64,000 bases of DNA from Lachnospiraceae bacterium (GCA_902363675.1 CABJAV010000001.1:248001-312000), one strand, 5' to 3'. Counted from the first letter of the stretch, positions 1 through 10,208 are shown. Made by a program: numbers and translations. Notes: generated by a model not told the origin, from the sequence alone.

Positions 1-1
1 G

Positions 2-1207
2 ATGGATTTTGAAAATGTAAAAAAAGCCATAAAGGCGTTGCAGGAAGGAAAAATCATTCTGGTCACAGACGATGAGGACCGGGAAAATGAGGGAGATCTC
101 ATCTGTTCCGCAGAAAGTGCAACAACGGAGAATGTGAATTTTATTGCTACTTATGCGAAAGGATTGATCTGTACACCGATGAGCCGGGAAATTGCACAGA
201 AGCTTATGTTTGATCCGATGGTAGCAAATAATACGGATAATCACGAGACGGCTTTTACCGTATCGGTTGATTATAAAGATACTACGACCGGCATATCCGC
301 AGAGGAAAGAGGACTGACCGCCCGGATGTGTGTAGCGGAAGATGTCAGACCTGCCGATTTTCGCAGACCGGGACATATGTTTCCGCTGATCGCAAAAGAT
401 GGTGGCGTTCTTGAACGGAACGGCCACACGGAGGCAACTGTGGATCTCATGCGGCTGGCAGGTTTAAAACCATGTGGGCTCTGCTGTGAAATTATGCGGG
501 AAGATGGAACCATGATGCGGGCAGAAGAACTGCATGCATTTGCAAAGGAGCATAAACTGCCATACATGACGATCAAGGAGTTACAGGAATATCGGAAAGT
601 TCATGAAAAACTGGTGGAATGCGTATCTGTTGTTAAAATGCCGACAAAATATGGAAATTTCATGGCACATTGTTATATCAACAAATTGACCGGAGAACAT
701 CATGTGGCACTTGTCATGGGCGAGATTGCGGATGGAGAGAATGTGCTTTGCCGTGTGCATTCAGAGTGCCTGACCGGAGATGTGTTCGGTTCGTTACGGT
801 GTGACTGTGGACAGCAGTTTGATGCAGCAATGAAAATGATAGCGGCCGAGGGCAGAGGCGTTCTTTTGTATATGCGCCAGGAGGGCCGTGGCATTGGTCT
901 GGTGAACAAGTTAAAGGCCTATCATCTGCAGGATAACGGCATGGATACTTTAGATGCCAATCTGGCACTGGGCTTTGCAGGAGATCTGCGTGAATATTAC
1001 ACCGGTGCACAGATTCTGCGGGATCTCGGAATTCATTCACTGGAACTTCTTACAAACAATCCGGATAAGGTTTACCAGCTTGAAGATTACGGAATGACCA
1101 TTGCAAAACGTGTGCCGATTGAAATGGAAGCAACAAAATATGACAGATTTTACCTGAAAACAAAACAGGCCCGTATGGGACATATTTTAAATGCGATTGA
1201 TGCTTAA
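2..1207 (+). CDS. ribBA: Bifunctional DHBP synthase / GTP cyclohydrolase II
   Basis: Makes both riboflavin precursors: the N-terminal RibB half converts ribulose-5-phosphate to 3,4-dihydroxy-2-butanone 4-phosphate, and the C-terminal RibA half opens GTP. The RibB half shows [10 protein letters not shown] near residue 25, TGISA near 100, and the RPGHMFPL and [12 protein letters not shown] blocks. The RibA half (from about residue 205) has the zinc-binding Cys pattern [14 protein letters not shown] and RQEGRGIGL. The 401 residues match a full fused enzyme. The start is at base 2, so the ribosome site is outside the window. It is followed 62 bp later by ribH, the usual clostridial rib operon order; ribD and ribE would lie to the left. 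Confidence 0.97.
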   Translation: MDFENVKKAIKALQEGKIILVTDDEDRENEGDLICSAESATTENVNFIATYAKGLICTPMSREIAQKLMFDPMVANNTDNHETAFTVSVDYKDTTTGISAEERGLTARMCVAEDVRPADFRRPGHMFPLIAKDGGVLERNGHTEATVDLMRLAGLKPCGLCCEIMREDGTMMRAEELHAFAKEHKLPYMTIKELQEYRKVHEKLVECVSVVKMPTKYGNFMAHCYINKLTGEHHVALVMGEIADGENVLCRVHSECLTGDVFGSLRCDCGQQFDAAMKMIAAEGRGVLLYMRQEGRGIGLVNKLKAYHLQDNGMDTLDANLALGFAGDLREYYTGAQILRDLGIHSLELLTNNPDKVYQLEDYGMTIAKRVPIEMEATKYDRFYLKTKQARMGHILNAIDA

Positions 1208-1269
1208 TAGTTTAAATGATAGTGTCAAGTTTTTTATGAAAACCTGACATTCAATAAAGGAGGATAAAA

Positions 1270-1737
1270 ATGAGAACATTAGAAGGAAAACTTGTATCAG
1301 AAAACGGGATTAAGGTTGGTATTGTAGCAGCCAGATTCAATGAATTTATTACATCCAAACTGGTAGGTGGTGCATTGGATGGATTAAAAAGAGAGAATGT
1401 AAAGGACGAAGATATTGATGTGGCATGGGTGCCGGGCGCTTTTGAGATTCCGCTGATTGCTTCAAAGATGGCAAAAAGCAGAAAGTATGATGCAATCATC
1501 TGTGTCGGAGCCGTGATCAGAGGCAGCACAAGTCACTACGATTATGTATGCAGTGAAGTGTCAAAAGGCATTGCACAGGTTTCACTTGCCAATGATCTTC
1601 CGGTCATGTTCGGAGTCCTTACCACAGATACGATTGAACAGGCCATTGAGCGCGCTGGAACCAAAGCCGGTAATAAAGGATTTGAATGTGCGCAGGGTGC
1701 CATTGAGATGGTAAATCTGATCCGTGAAATTGGGTAA
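1270..1737 (+). CDS. ribH: 6,7-dimethyl-8-ribityllumazine synthase
   Basis: Condenses the RibA/RibD product with dihydroxybutanone phosphate to make lumazine, the penultimate step of riboflavin synthesis, normally as a cytoplasmic icosahedral or pentameric assembly. Visible family blocks are AARFNEF near residue 20, WVPGAFEIP near 57 and [15 protein letters not shown] near 80. The length of 155 residues is standard. AAAGGAGG lies just before the ATG. It follows ribBA in the same direction, so it is probably the last gene of the rib operon. Confidence 0.97.
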   Translation: MRTLEGKLVSENGIKVGIVAARFNEFITSKLVGGALDGLKRENVKDEDIDVAWVPGAFEIPLIASKMAKSRKYDAIICVGAVIRGSTSHYDYVCSEVSKGIAQVSLANDLPVMFGVLTTDTIEQAIERAGTKAGNKGFECAQGAIEMVNLIREIG

Positions 1738-1770
1738 TGAAATTTTTATTGTGTTGTAGTATAATTAGCA

Positions 1771-2307
1771 ATGTTACTTGAAAAAATAGATAATTGGAAC
1801 AGAGCAATGATACAACACAATCAGTTATATTTTATGCATGCAAAAGATTCGGACAAGGAAGAAATTTTAGCCTTATATCATTCCCTTGTGGGAACCGAAT
1901 ACTGCGCATGGACCCAGGAGTATCCTGGAGAAAAAGAATTTGCATATGACATGGGAAGAGATGCGCTATTTTGTCTGAAGAATGACAAGGGAGAAATCGT
2001 GGGAACTATCACGATTGATCAGGATCCGGAAGTGGAGGCACTGTCCTGCTGGAGCAAAGATCGGCAGCCATCTGCGGAATTATCCAGACTTGGCGTACGG
2101 GTGGATTATCAGAATCAGGGAATCGCCAGAATTCTTCTTTCACATGGTATGCAGGAATTGAAAAGGCAGCAGAAAAAAAGCGTGCATTTTCTTGTGTGCA
2201 AAACCAATAAGAAAGCAATCCGTTCGTATCAGAAGCTTGCGTTCCGCGTAGTAGGGGAATGCAGGCTTTTTGACGTGGAATGGTGGTGCTATGAAAAGGA
2301 GCTGTAA
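1771..2307 (+). CDS. GNAT family N-acetyltransferase
   Basis: A 178-residue protein with the GNAT acetyl-CoA-binding motif: SRLGVRVDYQNQGIARILL around residues 108-126, then a helix and the SYQKLAFRVVGE segment typical of the C-terminal beta strands. The substrate cannot be read from sequence. No convincing ribosome site precedes base 1771, and in-frame ATGs at 1807 and 1834 are alternatives, since conserved sequence begins about residue 20. The stop lies four bases before the preferred start of the next gene, an M20 amidohydrolase, suggesting co-transcription. Confidence 0.85.
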   Translation: MLLEKIDNWNRAMIQHNQLYFMHAKDSDKEEILALYHSLVGTEYCAWTQEYPGEKEFAYDMGRDALFCLKNDKGEIVGTITIDQDPEVEALSCWSKDRQPSAELSRLGVRVDYQNQGIARILLSHGMQELKRQQKKSVHFLVCKTNKKAIRSYQKLAFRVVGECRLFDVEWWCYEKEL

Positions 2308-2311
2308 GCAG

Positions 2312-3490
2312 ATGGATTTTTATGAACGTGCATTGGAATTAAAGGAAGAAACCATTGAGAACCGGCGGTATATGCACCAGCATGCCGAGACGGGGCTTTA
2401 TCTTCCGAAAACAAAGGAATATGTAATGAACAAATTGCAGGAGTACGGACTTGATCCCAAACCGTGTGGGGAAGGTGTGACGGCAACACTTGGACATGGT
2501 GGAAAAGTGCTTTTGCTGCGCGCAGATATGGATGCACTTCCGATGCCGGAAGAGAGCGATGAGCCATTTGCCTGCACGACCGGTAATGCGCATGCCTGTG
2601 GCCATGATTTTCATGCAGCTATGCTTTTGACCGCAGCAAAGATGTTAAAAGAAAAGGAAGAAACGCTCGAGGGTACGGTAAAATTCATGTTTCAGCCGGC
2701 AGAGGAAACGTTTGAAGGCAGCAAAAATATGATTGCCAATGGCATTCTCGAAAATCCGAAAGTAGATGCAGCGCTCGCTTATCATGTATCGCCGGGACGT
2801 ATGCCAATCGGTTTGTATATGTACAATGACAAGGATACGATGATGTATTCTGTGGATGGTTTCAAAATCACGATTACGGGAAAAGGATCGCACGGAGCAT
2901 ATCCGCATGTCGGGGTTGATCCAATCAATATCGGTGTGCATATTCATCTTGCTTTGCAGGAACTTATTGCAAGGGAGAGCAATCCCTCCCATGCATGTGT
3001 GCTGACAGTGGGACAGTTTCAGGCTGGAACTGCCGCAAATATTATTCCGGATACAGCCGTTCTTCAGGGAACTATCCGGACCAACAATACAGAGGCGCGA
3101 AAGCTTCTGGTACAGCGAATGAAAGAAGTGGCACAAAGGACTGCAGCTGTTTACAATGGAAGTGCAGAAATCGAGATGATATCGGAAGTGCCGCCACTGA
3201 TCTGCAATCCGCAGATGACGGATGAAATCGTATCTTATATGGAAGAAATGCAGATACCGGGACTGACACCTTATCCGGGAGTATCTGCCAGCGCATCGGA
3301 AGATTTTGCAGTGATCGCCGAAAAAGTTCCGAGCACATTTATGTACCTTTCGGCAGGATTTATGAATGAGCGGGGAGATTATCCGGCGCATCATCCGAAG
3401 GTACGGTTTAATGAGGATGTTTGTCCGATCGGTGCCGCAGCGCTTGCTTACTGCGCAACAAAGTGGCTTCACAATCATAGAGAAAAATAG
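2312..3490 (+). CDS. M20 family amidohydrolase (N-acyl amino acid / peptide deacylase)
   Basis: A metal-dependent amidohydrolase of the M20D/HipO/ama class, which cleaves N-acyl or aminoacyl amide bonds in the cytoplasm. It has the metal-site blocks LRADMDALPMPEE and HACGHDFHAAML, then FQPAEE and a C-terminal SEDFAV block. The start at 2312 is preferred because AAGGAG lies at 2296-2301 inside the end of the upstream GNAT gene; an upstream in-frame ATG at 2291 lacks a ribosome site. At 392 residues it is full length. The tight link to an acetyltransferase suggests acylation and deacylation of related small molecules, but that is inference. Confidence 0.9.
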   Translation: MDFYERALELKEETIENRRYMHQHAETGLYLPKTKEYVMNKLQEYGLDPKPCGEGVTATLGHGGKVLLLRADMDALPMPEESDEPFACTTGNAHACGHDFHAAMLLTAAKMLKEKEETLEGTVKFMFQPAEETFEGSKNMIANGILENPKVDAALAYHVSPGRMPIGLYMYNDKDTMMYSVDGFKITITGKGSHGAYPHVGVDPINIGVHIHLALQELIARESNPSHACVLTVGQFQAGTAANIIPDTAVLQGTIRTNNTEARKLLVQRMKEVAQRTAAVYNGSAEIEMISEVPPLICNPQMTDEIVSYMEEMQIPGLTPYPGVSASASEDFAVIAEKVPSTFMYLSAGFMNERGDYPAHHPKVRFNEDVCPIGAAALAYCATKWLHNHREK

Positions 3491-3509
3491 CAAAAGATAA
3501 GGGGAACAG

Positions 3510-4442
3510 ATGAAAGAAGTATATATTCCATCTACAAATAACAGAAACCAGTTACATGTCGCAATCTGGGAACCGGAACGGGAAACGAAGGCGATTTTGC
3601 AGATCTCTCATGGAATGGTCGAGTACATTGTGCGATATGACGATTTTGCAAAGCACCTCAATCAGCAGGGGATACTTGTGATTGGTAATGATCATCTCGG
3701 ACATGGACAGTCCGTTTTGGATGAGAGTGAGTTTGGCTATTTTGGAAAAGAAAAAGGAAGCGCGGTCGTCGATGATCTCTATGAGGTGACAAAATATGCA
3801 AAAAAACAGTATGGAGAAAACATACCATACTTTCTTATGGGACACAGCATGGGTTCCTTCATGGCTCGCAGATATCTTATGACATACGGAGAGAAGATTA
3901 CGGGAGCAATTATTTCCGGAACCGGTTATAAGACTGCACCTGTACTTGCTGTGGCGTTGTTTTTTACAGCGGTAACAAAGCTTTTTCACGGGGAACGGTA
4001 TCGTTCACCATTTTTGAAATGGCTGGCTTTTCATACCTATAATCGAAAGATTGCGGATGTAAAAACGGAAAATGACTGGATTACCAGAGATGCGGCAGTT
4101 GTGGCAGCTTATAATGAAAATCCATACTGTAAGTTTTCCTTTACTGTAAACGGCTACGAGACTCTGTTTGGTGCCATCAAGTACATACAGAAACAGAGCA
4201 ACTGGGAAAAGACGCCGAAGCAGCTTCCGATTTTGATGATCGCGGGAGAGGAAGATCCGGTAGGAGGTTACGGAAAAGATGTGAAGAAAGTTTACAAGAA
4301 ATATCAGCAGCTGGGATGCAATCACATTGAACTTAAGCTGTATCAGGATGACCGGCATGAGCTTGTAAATGAACTGGATCGTGAGGTTGTCTATGCGGAT
4401 ATCAGTCAGTGGATCTTAAGGTGGAGTTCCTACAAAGCTTGA
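3510..4442 (+). CDS. Alpha/beta hydrolase, lysophospholipase/monoglyceride lipase-like
   Basis: A 310-residue serine hydrolase of the Hydrolase_4 group. It shows ISHGMVEYIVRY (oxyanion region) near residue 33, GNDHLGHGQS near 64, the nucleophile elbow GHSMGSFMARR near 110, an acid region near IAGEEDPVGG and a catalytic His in DDRHELVNE. It lacks a signal peptide, so it is probably cytoplasmic, acting on monoacylglycerols or lysolipids. AGGGGAAC lies before the ATG and the gene follows the M20 gene by 19 bp, so it probably closes this transcription unit. Confidence 0.88.
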   Translation: MKEVYIPSTNNRNQLHVAIWEPERETKAILQISHGMVEYIVRYDDFAKHLNQQGILVIGNDHLGHGQSVLDESEFGYFGKEKGSAVVDDLYEVTKYAKKQYGENIPYFLMGHSMGSFMARRYLMTYGEKITGAIISGTGYKTAPVLAVALFFTAVTKLFHGERYRSPFLKWLAFHTYNRKIADVKTENDWITRDAAVVAAYNENPYCKFSFTVNGYETLFGAIKYIQKQSNWEKTPKQLPILMIAGEEDPVGGYGKDVKKVYKKYQQLGCNHIELKLYQDDRHELVNELDREVVYADISQWILRWSSYKA

Positions 4443-4751
4443 AAGAAATGTATTTGCGGAAACTTTTTATTTTGCATGTTTGTTCATTTTGGACGCATGG
4501 AAATTAAGAAAGAGTCTAACAATTCGTTGACAGGTAGTTATATTGCGAAATTCATGGCGTATGCTATATTATCATTGTATAATGCGTTATGTAATACTTC
4601 CTATATGAACACGGACGACATTCAGATCTATACGATTTTACGGATGTTGGATTCGGAGTCGGCATAGGATGCAGAGAATCCGTCATGGTAAAATGATACG
4701 CATAACACTTGAGATTTCGGAGACAATAGTGATATCAGGAGGTGTGAAACT
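4443..4751 (+). other. Intergenic stretch with possible promoter, no gene supported
   Basis: This 309-bp gap has a TTGACA hexamer near 4528 followed by AT-rich hexamers (TATATT near 4565, TATAAT near 4578), but the spacings are not ideal. An open frame of 63 codons here lacks a ribosome site and resembles no family. AGGAGGTG just before 4752 serves the next gene. Confidence 0.4.
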
Positions 4752-5186
4752 ATGGTCGAACCGGATACAATCAAATTACTCAGAGAGTGTGATGCAGGCA
4801 TCAGGATGGGCGTGAAATCAATCCGTGATGTTCTTGACGATGTAAAGGATGCCAGAATGAAAGAAATGCTGGAAAAATGCAAAGATCGGCATGAGGTGCT
4901 ACAGGGTGAAATCAACAAACTGTTGCTGGAATATCATGATGAGGGCAAGGAACCGAATGTGATGGCGCAGGGAATGTCCTGGATCAAGACAAATGTGAAG
5001 CTTGCGATGGATGACTCGGATGCAACGATCGCGGAGCTTATGACGGACGGATGTGATATGGGAATCAAGTCGCTCAGCCGCTACCTAAATCAGTATGAGG
5101 CTGCGGATGATAAGGCGAAGGCGATCACAAAGAAGCTGATTAATCTGGAAAATGATCTGTGCAGCGGATTAAGAGAATATTTATAG
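4752..5186 (+). CDS. DUF2383-like four-helix-bundle protein
   Basis: A 144-residue, highly charged, helical protein. Regularly spaced leucines and the pattern of acidic and His residues (for example CKDRHEVLQGEINKLL near residue 54) resemble DUF2383/PA2169-type ferritin-like four-helix bundles common in Clostridia; no catalytic function is established for these. AGGAGGTG lies 7-8 bp before the ATG. It stands alone, closed by a strong terminator immediately downstream. The family assignment is from remembered pattern and is moderate. Confidence 0.7.
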   Translation: MVEPDTIKLLRECDAGIRMGVKSIRDVLDDVKDARMKEMLEKCKDRHEVLQGEINKLLLEYHDEGKEPNVMAQGMSWIKTNVKLAMDDSDATIAELMTDGCDMGIKSLSRYLNQYEAADDKAKAITKKLINLENDLCSGLREYL

Positions 5187-5187
5187 C

Positions 5188-5217
5188 AAAAAAGTGTGCG
5201 GCAGGGCACACTTTTTT
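5188..5217 (+). terminator. Intrinsic terminator after the DUF2383-like gene
   Basis: GTGTGC (5194-5199) pairs with GCACAC (5206-5211), flanked by A6 and T6, so it could work on either strand. Confidence 0.9.
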
Positions 5218-5416
5218 GCTATGCGAAACAACGAGCCAGAGTGCATAGAAGTGCAAAGCGGTCCTGTTCGGCTGACCGGAAGTGTATACCAGATAGGATG
5301 CAATTCATCCATACCAAAATGATATGGATCGCATACAAATTATTGATTTAACGAATGGAAGGGGATGTGTTATTCTGTGATTGTCAAAAGATTAACAATA
5401 ATTACAGGAGGAACTT

Positions 5417-7804
5417 ATGTCAGAGAATACTTGTCTTGAGAAGCAGCCGCTTTGCCAGGAAATGTTAGATAAAATTAATGCTTACTGGCGTGCTGCTAAC
5501 TATTTATCCGCAGGTCAGTTATATCTGTTGGACAACCCATTGTTAAAAGAGCCTTTAACAATGGATCAGATTAAAAAGAAGATTGTTGGTCACTGGGGAA
5601 CCGTACCGGGACAGAACTTTGTCTATGTACACTGCAACCGTGTGATCAAGCGTTACGATCTGGATATGATCTTACTTTCCGGTCCGGGACATGGTGGAAA
5701 CTTCATGATTGCAAATACTTATCTTGAGGGAACCTACAGCGAGATCTATCCAAACATCAGTCAGGATGAAGAGGGTATGCAGAAATTGTTTAAGCAGTTC
5801 TCATTCCCTTGTGGCGTTCCGAGTCACTGCGCACCGGAAACTCCGGGTTCTATCAATGAGGGTGGTGAGCTTGGTTATTCGATCGCACATGCTTTTGGTG
5901 CTGTATTTGATAATCCTGATTTGATCGCAACCGTTATCGTCGGTGACGGCGAGGCTGAGACAGGACCTCTGGCTACCTCTTGGCAGTCTAATAAATTCTT
6001 AAATCCAATTACGGACGGTGCAGTTCTTCCTGTACTGAACCTGAATGGATATAAGATCAGTAACCCTACTATTTTCTCACGTATTCCGCATGAAGAGTTA
6101 GAGAGCTTTTTCGTTGGATGCGGCTGGGAGCCGATCTTCGTCGAGGGCGATGATCCAATGACCATGCATAAGCTTATGGCTGAGGCAATGGATACTGCAA
6201 TCGAGAAGATTAAGGCAATCCAGGATCATGCAAGAAAGAACAATGATCCGGAGCGTCCAAAGTGGCCGATGATCGTTCTTCGCACACCAAAAGGATGGAC
6301 AGGTCCTAAGGTTGTTGACGGACAGCAGATCGAAGGTTCTTTCCGTGCACATCAGGTGCCGATCACTATGGAGAACCCGAAGGAGCATCTGCCTCTGTTA
6401 CAGAAGTGGCTGGAGAGCTACCGTCCGCAGGAACTCTTTGATGAGAACGGCCGTCTGATTCCGGAACTGGCGGAATTAGCACCGAAGGGAAATGCACGTC
6501 TCGGTGCAAACCCACATGCAAACGGTGGTCTTTTAATGAAAGACTTAAGACTTCCGGATTTCCGTTCCTACGGCATTGAGGTTGATCATGGTAAGACCAA
6601 AGCACAGGATATGATCGAGCTTGGCGGATATATTCGCGATATCTTTAATTTGAATAAGGACAGCAAGAATTTCCGTATCTTCGGACCGGATGAGAGTATG
6701 TCAAACCGTCTGTACAAGGTATTTGAGGCGGAGAACAGAGATTGGAATGCAGAGCTTCTTCCTAGTGACGACTGTCTCGCACGTAGCGGACGTATCATGG
6801 ACGGTATGTTAAGTGAGCATATGTGTGAAGGCTGGTTAGAGGGATATCTTCTTACCGGACGTCACGGCTTCTTTGCAAGCTATGAAGCATTTATCCGTGT
6901 TGTAGATTCTATGGCAGCACAGCATGCAAAGTGGTTAAAGGTATGTAATCAGCTGACATGGAGACGTCCGATCGCATCCCTGAATTTTATCCTTACATCC
7001 AATGTATGGCAGCAGGATCACAACGGATTTACTCATCAGGACCCTGGTTTCCTGGATCACATTGCCAATAAGAAGGCAGATGTTGTCCGCATGTATCTTC
7101 CACCAGATACAAACTGTCTGTTATCCTGCTTTGATCACTGTATCAAGAGCAAGAATTATGTGAATGCAATTGTTGCATCCAAGCATCCAAGTTATCAGTG
7201 GCTGACGATGGATCAGGCAGTAAAGCATTGTACACAGGGTGTAGGCATCTGGGAGTGGGCAAGCAACGACAACGGTGAAGAGCCGGATATCGTTATGGCT
7301 TGCTGTGGAGATACCCCGACACTTGAGACGATGGCTGCTGTTACGATTCTGCGTGATGAGTTCCCTGAGCTTAAGATCCGTGTTGTAAACGTAGTGGATC
7401 TGTTTAAGTTGGAGTCGAACCATAAGCATCCACATGGATTAAGTGATGCAGAGTATAATGCATTATTTACAACGGATAAGCCTGTAATCTTTGCATTCCA
7501 TGGATATCCGACACTCATCCATGAGCTTACCTATCGTCGTGATAACCAGAATATGTCGGTTCACGGATATCAGGAAGAGGGTACGATTACCACTCCGTTT
7601 GATATGAGAGTTCAGAATGAGATCGATCGTTTCAACCTTGTTAAGGATGCAATCATGCACCTTCCAAAGCTTGGAAATCGAGGCGCATATCTCATCCAGA
7701 AGATGAATGATAAGCTCGTTGAACACAAGCAGTATATTGCTGAGTACGGTCAGGATCTTGAGGAGATTCGTGACTGGGAGTGGCACACACCGGAGAATAA
7801 GTAA
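5417..7804 (+). CDS. xfp: Xylulose-5-phosphate/fructose-6-phosphate phosphoketolase
   Basis: Thiamine-diphosphate enzyme that splits xylulose-5-P (and usually fructose-6-P) with phosphate into acetyl phosphate and a shorter sugar phosphate. Seen: the N-terminal family block with [11 protein letters not shown] near residue 55 and SGPGHGG near 93, the TPP-binding [10 protein letters not shown] near 180, and a long C-terminal domain ending near EWHTPENK. The 795 residues match the family. AGGAGG lies before the ATG, the preceding 200 bp hold no gene, and a strong terminator follows, so it is monocistronic. It gives the cell a phosphoketolase branch for pentoses. Confidence 0.97.
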   Translation: MSENTCLEKQPLCQEMLDKINAYWRAANYLSAGQLYLLDNPLLKEPLTMDQIKKKIVGHWGTVPGQNFVYVHCNRVIKRYDLDMILLSGPGHGGNFMIANTYLEGTYSEIYPNISQDEEGMQKLFKQFSFPCGVPSHCAPETPGSINEGGELGYSIAHAFGAVFDNPDLIATVIVGDGEAETGPLATSWQSNKFLNPITDGAVLPVLNLNGYKISNPTIFSRIPHEELESFFVGCGWEPIFVEGDDPMTMHKLMAEAMDTAIEKIKAIQDHARKNNDPERPKWPMIVLRTPKGWTGPKVVDGQQIEGSFRAHQVPITMENPKEHLPLLQKWLESYRPQELFDENGRLIPELAELAPKGNARLGANPHANGGLLMKDLRLPDFRSYGIEVDHGKTKAQDMIELGGYIRDIFNLNKDSKNFRIFGPDESMSNRLYKVFEAENRDWNAELLPSDDCLARSGRIMDGMLSEHMCEGWLEGYLLTGRHGFFASYEAFIRVVDSMAAQHAKWLKVCNQLTWRRPIASLNFILTSNVWQQDHNGFTHQDPGFLDHIANKKADVVRMYLPPDTNCLLSCFDHCIKSKNYVNAIVASKHPSYQWLTMDQAVKHCTQGVGIWEWASNDNGEEPDIVMACCGDTPTLETMAAVTILRDEFPELKIRVVNVVDLFKLESNHKHPHGLSDAEYNALFTTDKPVIFAFHGYPTLIHELTYRRDNQNMSVHGYQEEGTITTPFDMRVQNEIDRFNLVKDAIMHLPKLGNRGAYLIQKMNDKLVEHKQYIAEYGQDLEEIRDWEWHTPENK

Positions 7805-7848
7805 TTTACTTACTCTAATATAGATTTAATATCATCCCTAATCTAACG

Positions 7849-7882
7849 AAAGACCGGGGCTGCGCAGGCAGCTCCGGTCTTT
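7849..7882 (+). terminator. Intrinsic terminator after xfp
   Basis: AAAGACCGG and a further GGCTGC arm pair with GCAGCTCCGGTCTTT around a short loop; it also faces the convergent LysR gene. Confidence 0.85.
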
Positions 7883-7939
7883 GTAGTATCATGTTTTCAT
7901 TTTATTTCAGACGTATCCGCAATTTGCCTTAAAATGTTA

Positions 7940-8842
7940 TTACCGGTTATACGGACGATCCAGCATAAATTTTCGAAAGGCAGTTGAAGCGATACTATGA
8001 GGGTATTCAGGGTCATAGACCATAGAAATCGTTCGGTATGGCATTTCATCCGGAATCTTAATCGGAAAGACTGTTCCGGTATCAATCGCTTCTTCCACAA
8101 ATTCCGGCGGGAGAAAGCCGATTCCGAGATTATGTTCAATTGCAGGAAGAATCAGATCCGTAGTGGCAAGCTCGATTGAGGGAGTAAATCGAAGGCCTTT
8201 AGAGGAAAAGTACTGATCGACAAAAACTCGTGCAATCGCATCCTGTGTGAGACTGACCCATGGATATTCACACAGTTCGACAAACGACAGCTTTTTATCC
8301 CGCAGATCGCGGTACTTTCGACCGCCGATCAGAATATCTGTATAGGAATATACCGCGTGTGATACCAATGGATCTTGCAACGCATCCGGAATGGAGGAGA
8401 TCATAGCAATATCCACCTGTCCCTGCCGCAGCGCGATCACGGAGTCGCTGGAACTGTTATTTAAGATGCGAAACGTAACATTCGGGTGCAGTTCGCGGAA
8501 GGATTCGATTGCCTGTAAGAGACAGCAGTGCAGGGCGGTTTCGGTAGCACTGATGGTGATGCTTCCTTCATCGAGAGAGAGGAGGCTTGTAATTTTTTGT
8601 TCGCCTTTGAAAAACTGCGCACATCCAGCAGAAACATATTCATAAAAGGTCTGACCTTCTGTGGTAAGCTCCATTCCGGATTTGCTTCGGATAAAAAGGC
8701 GGCATCCTAAATCTTCCTCCAGACGGTGGATCGTTCTGGTAACCGCCGGCTGACTTGTCTGCAGGGCAGATGCGGCTTTGGTCAGATTGCCGTATTTTGC
8801 AACATAATAAAAAATTCGATAGTATTCGTAATTTGTGTTCAT
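7940..8842 (-). CDS. LysR-family transcriptional regulator
   Basis: A 300-residue LysR regulator. The N-terminal winged helix is clear (FYYVAKYGNLTKAASALQTS near residue 10, then RTIHRLEEDLGCRLF), followed by a periplasmic-binding-protein-like effector domain from about residue 90. It is convergent with xfp, sharing a terminator region, so the position gives only a weak hint that it regulates sugar or phosphoketolase metabolism. The effector is unknown. Confidence 0.93.
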   Translation of the reverse strand: MNTNYEYYRIFYYVAKYGNLTKAASALQTSQPAVTRTIHRLEEDLGCRLFIRSKSGMELTTEGQTFYEYVSAGCAQFFKGEQKITSLLSLDEGSITISATETALHCCLLQAIESFRELHPNVTFRILNNSSSDSVIALRQGQVDIAMISSIPDALQDPLVSHAVYSYTDILIGGRKYRDLRDKKLSFVELCEYPWVSLTQDAIARVFVDQYFSSKGLRFTPSIELATTDLILPAIEHNLGIGFLPPEFVEEAIDTGTVFPIKIPDEMPYRTISMVYDPEYPHSIASTAFRKFMLDRPYNR

Positions 8843-9023
8843 TGTGTTTTCTCTCTGAAATAATCATTTGTTCGTTGTTTTAAATATAGCATGAATTTGC
8901 AGTAAAATAAAGAAACGATATGATAATGATCAAAGAAGGAGTAGTCCGGAGCACATTTCTATGATATGATAATTAAATACAATGTGAACAGATACTTTAA
9001 ACAAATAAGACTGAGGTGAAAAC

Positions 9024-9094
9024 ATGGCAATTAGTTACAAGAAATTGTAGAATTTGTTTCGGATAAAAAGAGGAACAGTAAGGAGGACTTGCGT
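9024..9094 (+). pseudogene. Remnant of an XRE-type regulator gene
   Basis: GAGGTG (9013-9018) and an ATG at 9024 start a frame that reads MAISYKKL and then stops at 9048-9050. That opening matches how many clostridial XRE regulators begin. In another frame the DNA continues as LQEIVEFVSDKKRNSKEDL up to the next gene, which could be the tail of the same protein. I read this as an internal deletion joining the first eight codons to the 3' end. The ribosome site is intact, so a tiny peptide could still be made. Confidence 0.5.
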
Positions 9095-9334
9095 ATGATG
9101 GCGAATGAAAAAATCAAAAATTCCAGTGAGCTAGAGTTTGCTGTATTTTGCATTGAAAATGTAGCGGCAAAGCTGGGGGTGGATGCAGAACGTGTTTATC
9201 AGGCATTTACCGAACAGAGTGACATTCTGAACGGATATATTGTCCCAGAATATGAAGTGCTGCATACCCAGAGCCGGGAATATATCGTTGATGACCTCCT
9301 TGATCTGATGAAAGAAAGGGGTGTGGAAGTATGA
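9095..9334 (+). CDS. DUF3791 protein, first copy
   Basis: A 79-residue acidic protein of the DUF3791 type (ELEFAVFCIENVAAKLG, then DILNGYIVPEYEVLHTQ). The ATG at 9095 is chosen because AGGAGG sits at 9081-9086; a TTG at 9089 is too close. Its stop overlaps the next ATG by four bases (ATGA), implying translational coupling with the DUF3990 gene. DUF3791 genes commonly flank DUF3990 genes, so an antidote or partner role is plausible but unproven. Confidence 0.8.
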   Translation: MMANEKIKNSSELEFAVFCIENVAAKLGVDAERVYQAFTEQSDILNGYIVPEYEVLHTQSREYIVDDLLDLMKERGVEV

Positions 9335-9801
9335 TTCTCTATCATGGTTCTTTCTTAGAGATTGTAAAGCCGGATTTGACTCATTCCCGCCCTAACGTAG
9401 ATTTTGGGCGTGGCTTTTATGTCACGCCGCTGTATGAACAGGCTGCGAAGTGGTGCGGTAAATTCAAACGTCGTGGGAAAGATGGCATTATCTCCCGGTA
9501 TGAATACGATGAAAGCCAAGAAAACGAGCTGAAAACGCTGAAATTCGATTCTTATTCCGAAGAATGGCTGGATTTCATTCTGAATTGCCGCAGCGGAAAA
9601 GATTCGACAGATTATGACCTTGTTGTGGGTGGTGTTGCCAATGATAAGGTGTTCAATACCGTGGAGCTGTTCTTTGATGGGCTGATTGATAAGGCGGAAG
9701 CTATCAATCGCCTGCGTTATGAAAAACCGAACCTGCAAATATGTTTCCGCACAGAGAAAGCATTGTCTCTGTTGCATTTTGAAGGGAGTGAAACACTATG
9801 A
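9331..9801 (+). CDS. DUF3990 protein, putative ADP-ribosyltransferase-fold effector
   Basis: A 156-residue protein that begins MILYHGSFLEIVKPDL, then NVDFGRGFYVTPLYEQAAKW. This YHGS...DFGxGFY pattern is the DUF3990 signature and recalls the NAD-binding start of ADP-ribosyltransferase-fold proteins. A YDLVVGGVANDKVFNTVELF block follows near residue 92. It has four-base overlaps with DUF3791 genes on both sides. I infer an ART-type effector or toxin held between two small partners; activity is not demonstrated. Confidence 0.8.
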   Translation: MILYHGSFLEIVKPDLTHSRPNVDFGRGFYVTPLYEQAAKWCGKFKRRGKDGIISRYEYDESQENELKTLKFDSYSEEWLDFILNCRSGKDSTDYDLVVGGVANDKVFNTVELFFDGLIDKAEAINRLRYEKPNLQICFRTEKALSLLHFEGSETL

Positions 9802-10016
9802 CAGCAAATCCGATTTTGCTTCAGAAAAAATATAGTCGTGTCATTGAGTGCTTTGCTAAACAGCAGGGACTTTCACTGGATGCGGCATTGGATTTCTTTT
9901 ATCATTCCCAGGTTTATCATCTGATCCGTGATGGTGTTTCCGACATGCACTGCATGAGCGATGTGTATCTGGCAGAGGAACTGGAACAGGAATATGCTGA
10001 GAAAAACGCCGGATAA
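9798..10016 (+). CDS. DUF3791 protein, second copy
   Basis: A 72-residue protein of the DUF3791 class, diverged from the copy at 9095; it keeps the central helix with YHSQVYHLIRDGVSDMHCMSD and an acidic tail. GGGAGTG precedes the ATG, which overlaps the DUF3990 stop. It ends the three-gene cassette, with an intrinsic terminator 140 bp downstream. Confidence 0.75.
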   Translation: MTANPILLQKKYSRVIECFAKQQGLSLDAALDFFYHSQVYHLIRDGVSDMHCMSDVYLAEELEQEYAEKNAG

Positions 10017-10157
10017 GTGTCGGATACGGTTCAGGGTTCAGTTTCTCCATTTTTCGCTGTGGATGGAGAAATATGGATTCTTCTAGAGGTGAGACATAAT
10101 GACAAAATCTGGTTGATAAACCAGATAAAAGTGATATATTGGATGCATAAGAAAAGA

Positions 10158-10197
10158 AACCGTGTGGAATGACAGTTTTGTTTTCACACGGTTTTTT
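10158..10197 (+). terminator. Intrinsic terminator after the DUF3791/3990 cassette
   Basis: AACCGTGTG (10158-10166) pairs with CACACGGTT (10185-10193) and T6 follows. Confidence 0.85.
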
Positions 10198-10208
10198 AGA
10201 AGACACGA

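Noticed and set aside
2645..3493. 282-codon minus-strand frame opposite the M20 gene
   Set aside because: Shadow of a clear amidohydrolase; Cys/His/Arg-rich translation typical of antisense frames.
4476..4667. 63-codon open frame after the lysophospholipase-like gene
   Set aside because: No ribosome site, no recognisable sequence, and it overlaps a likely promoter region.
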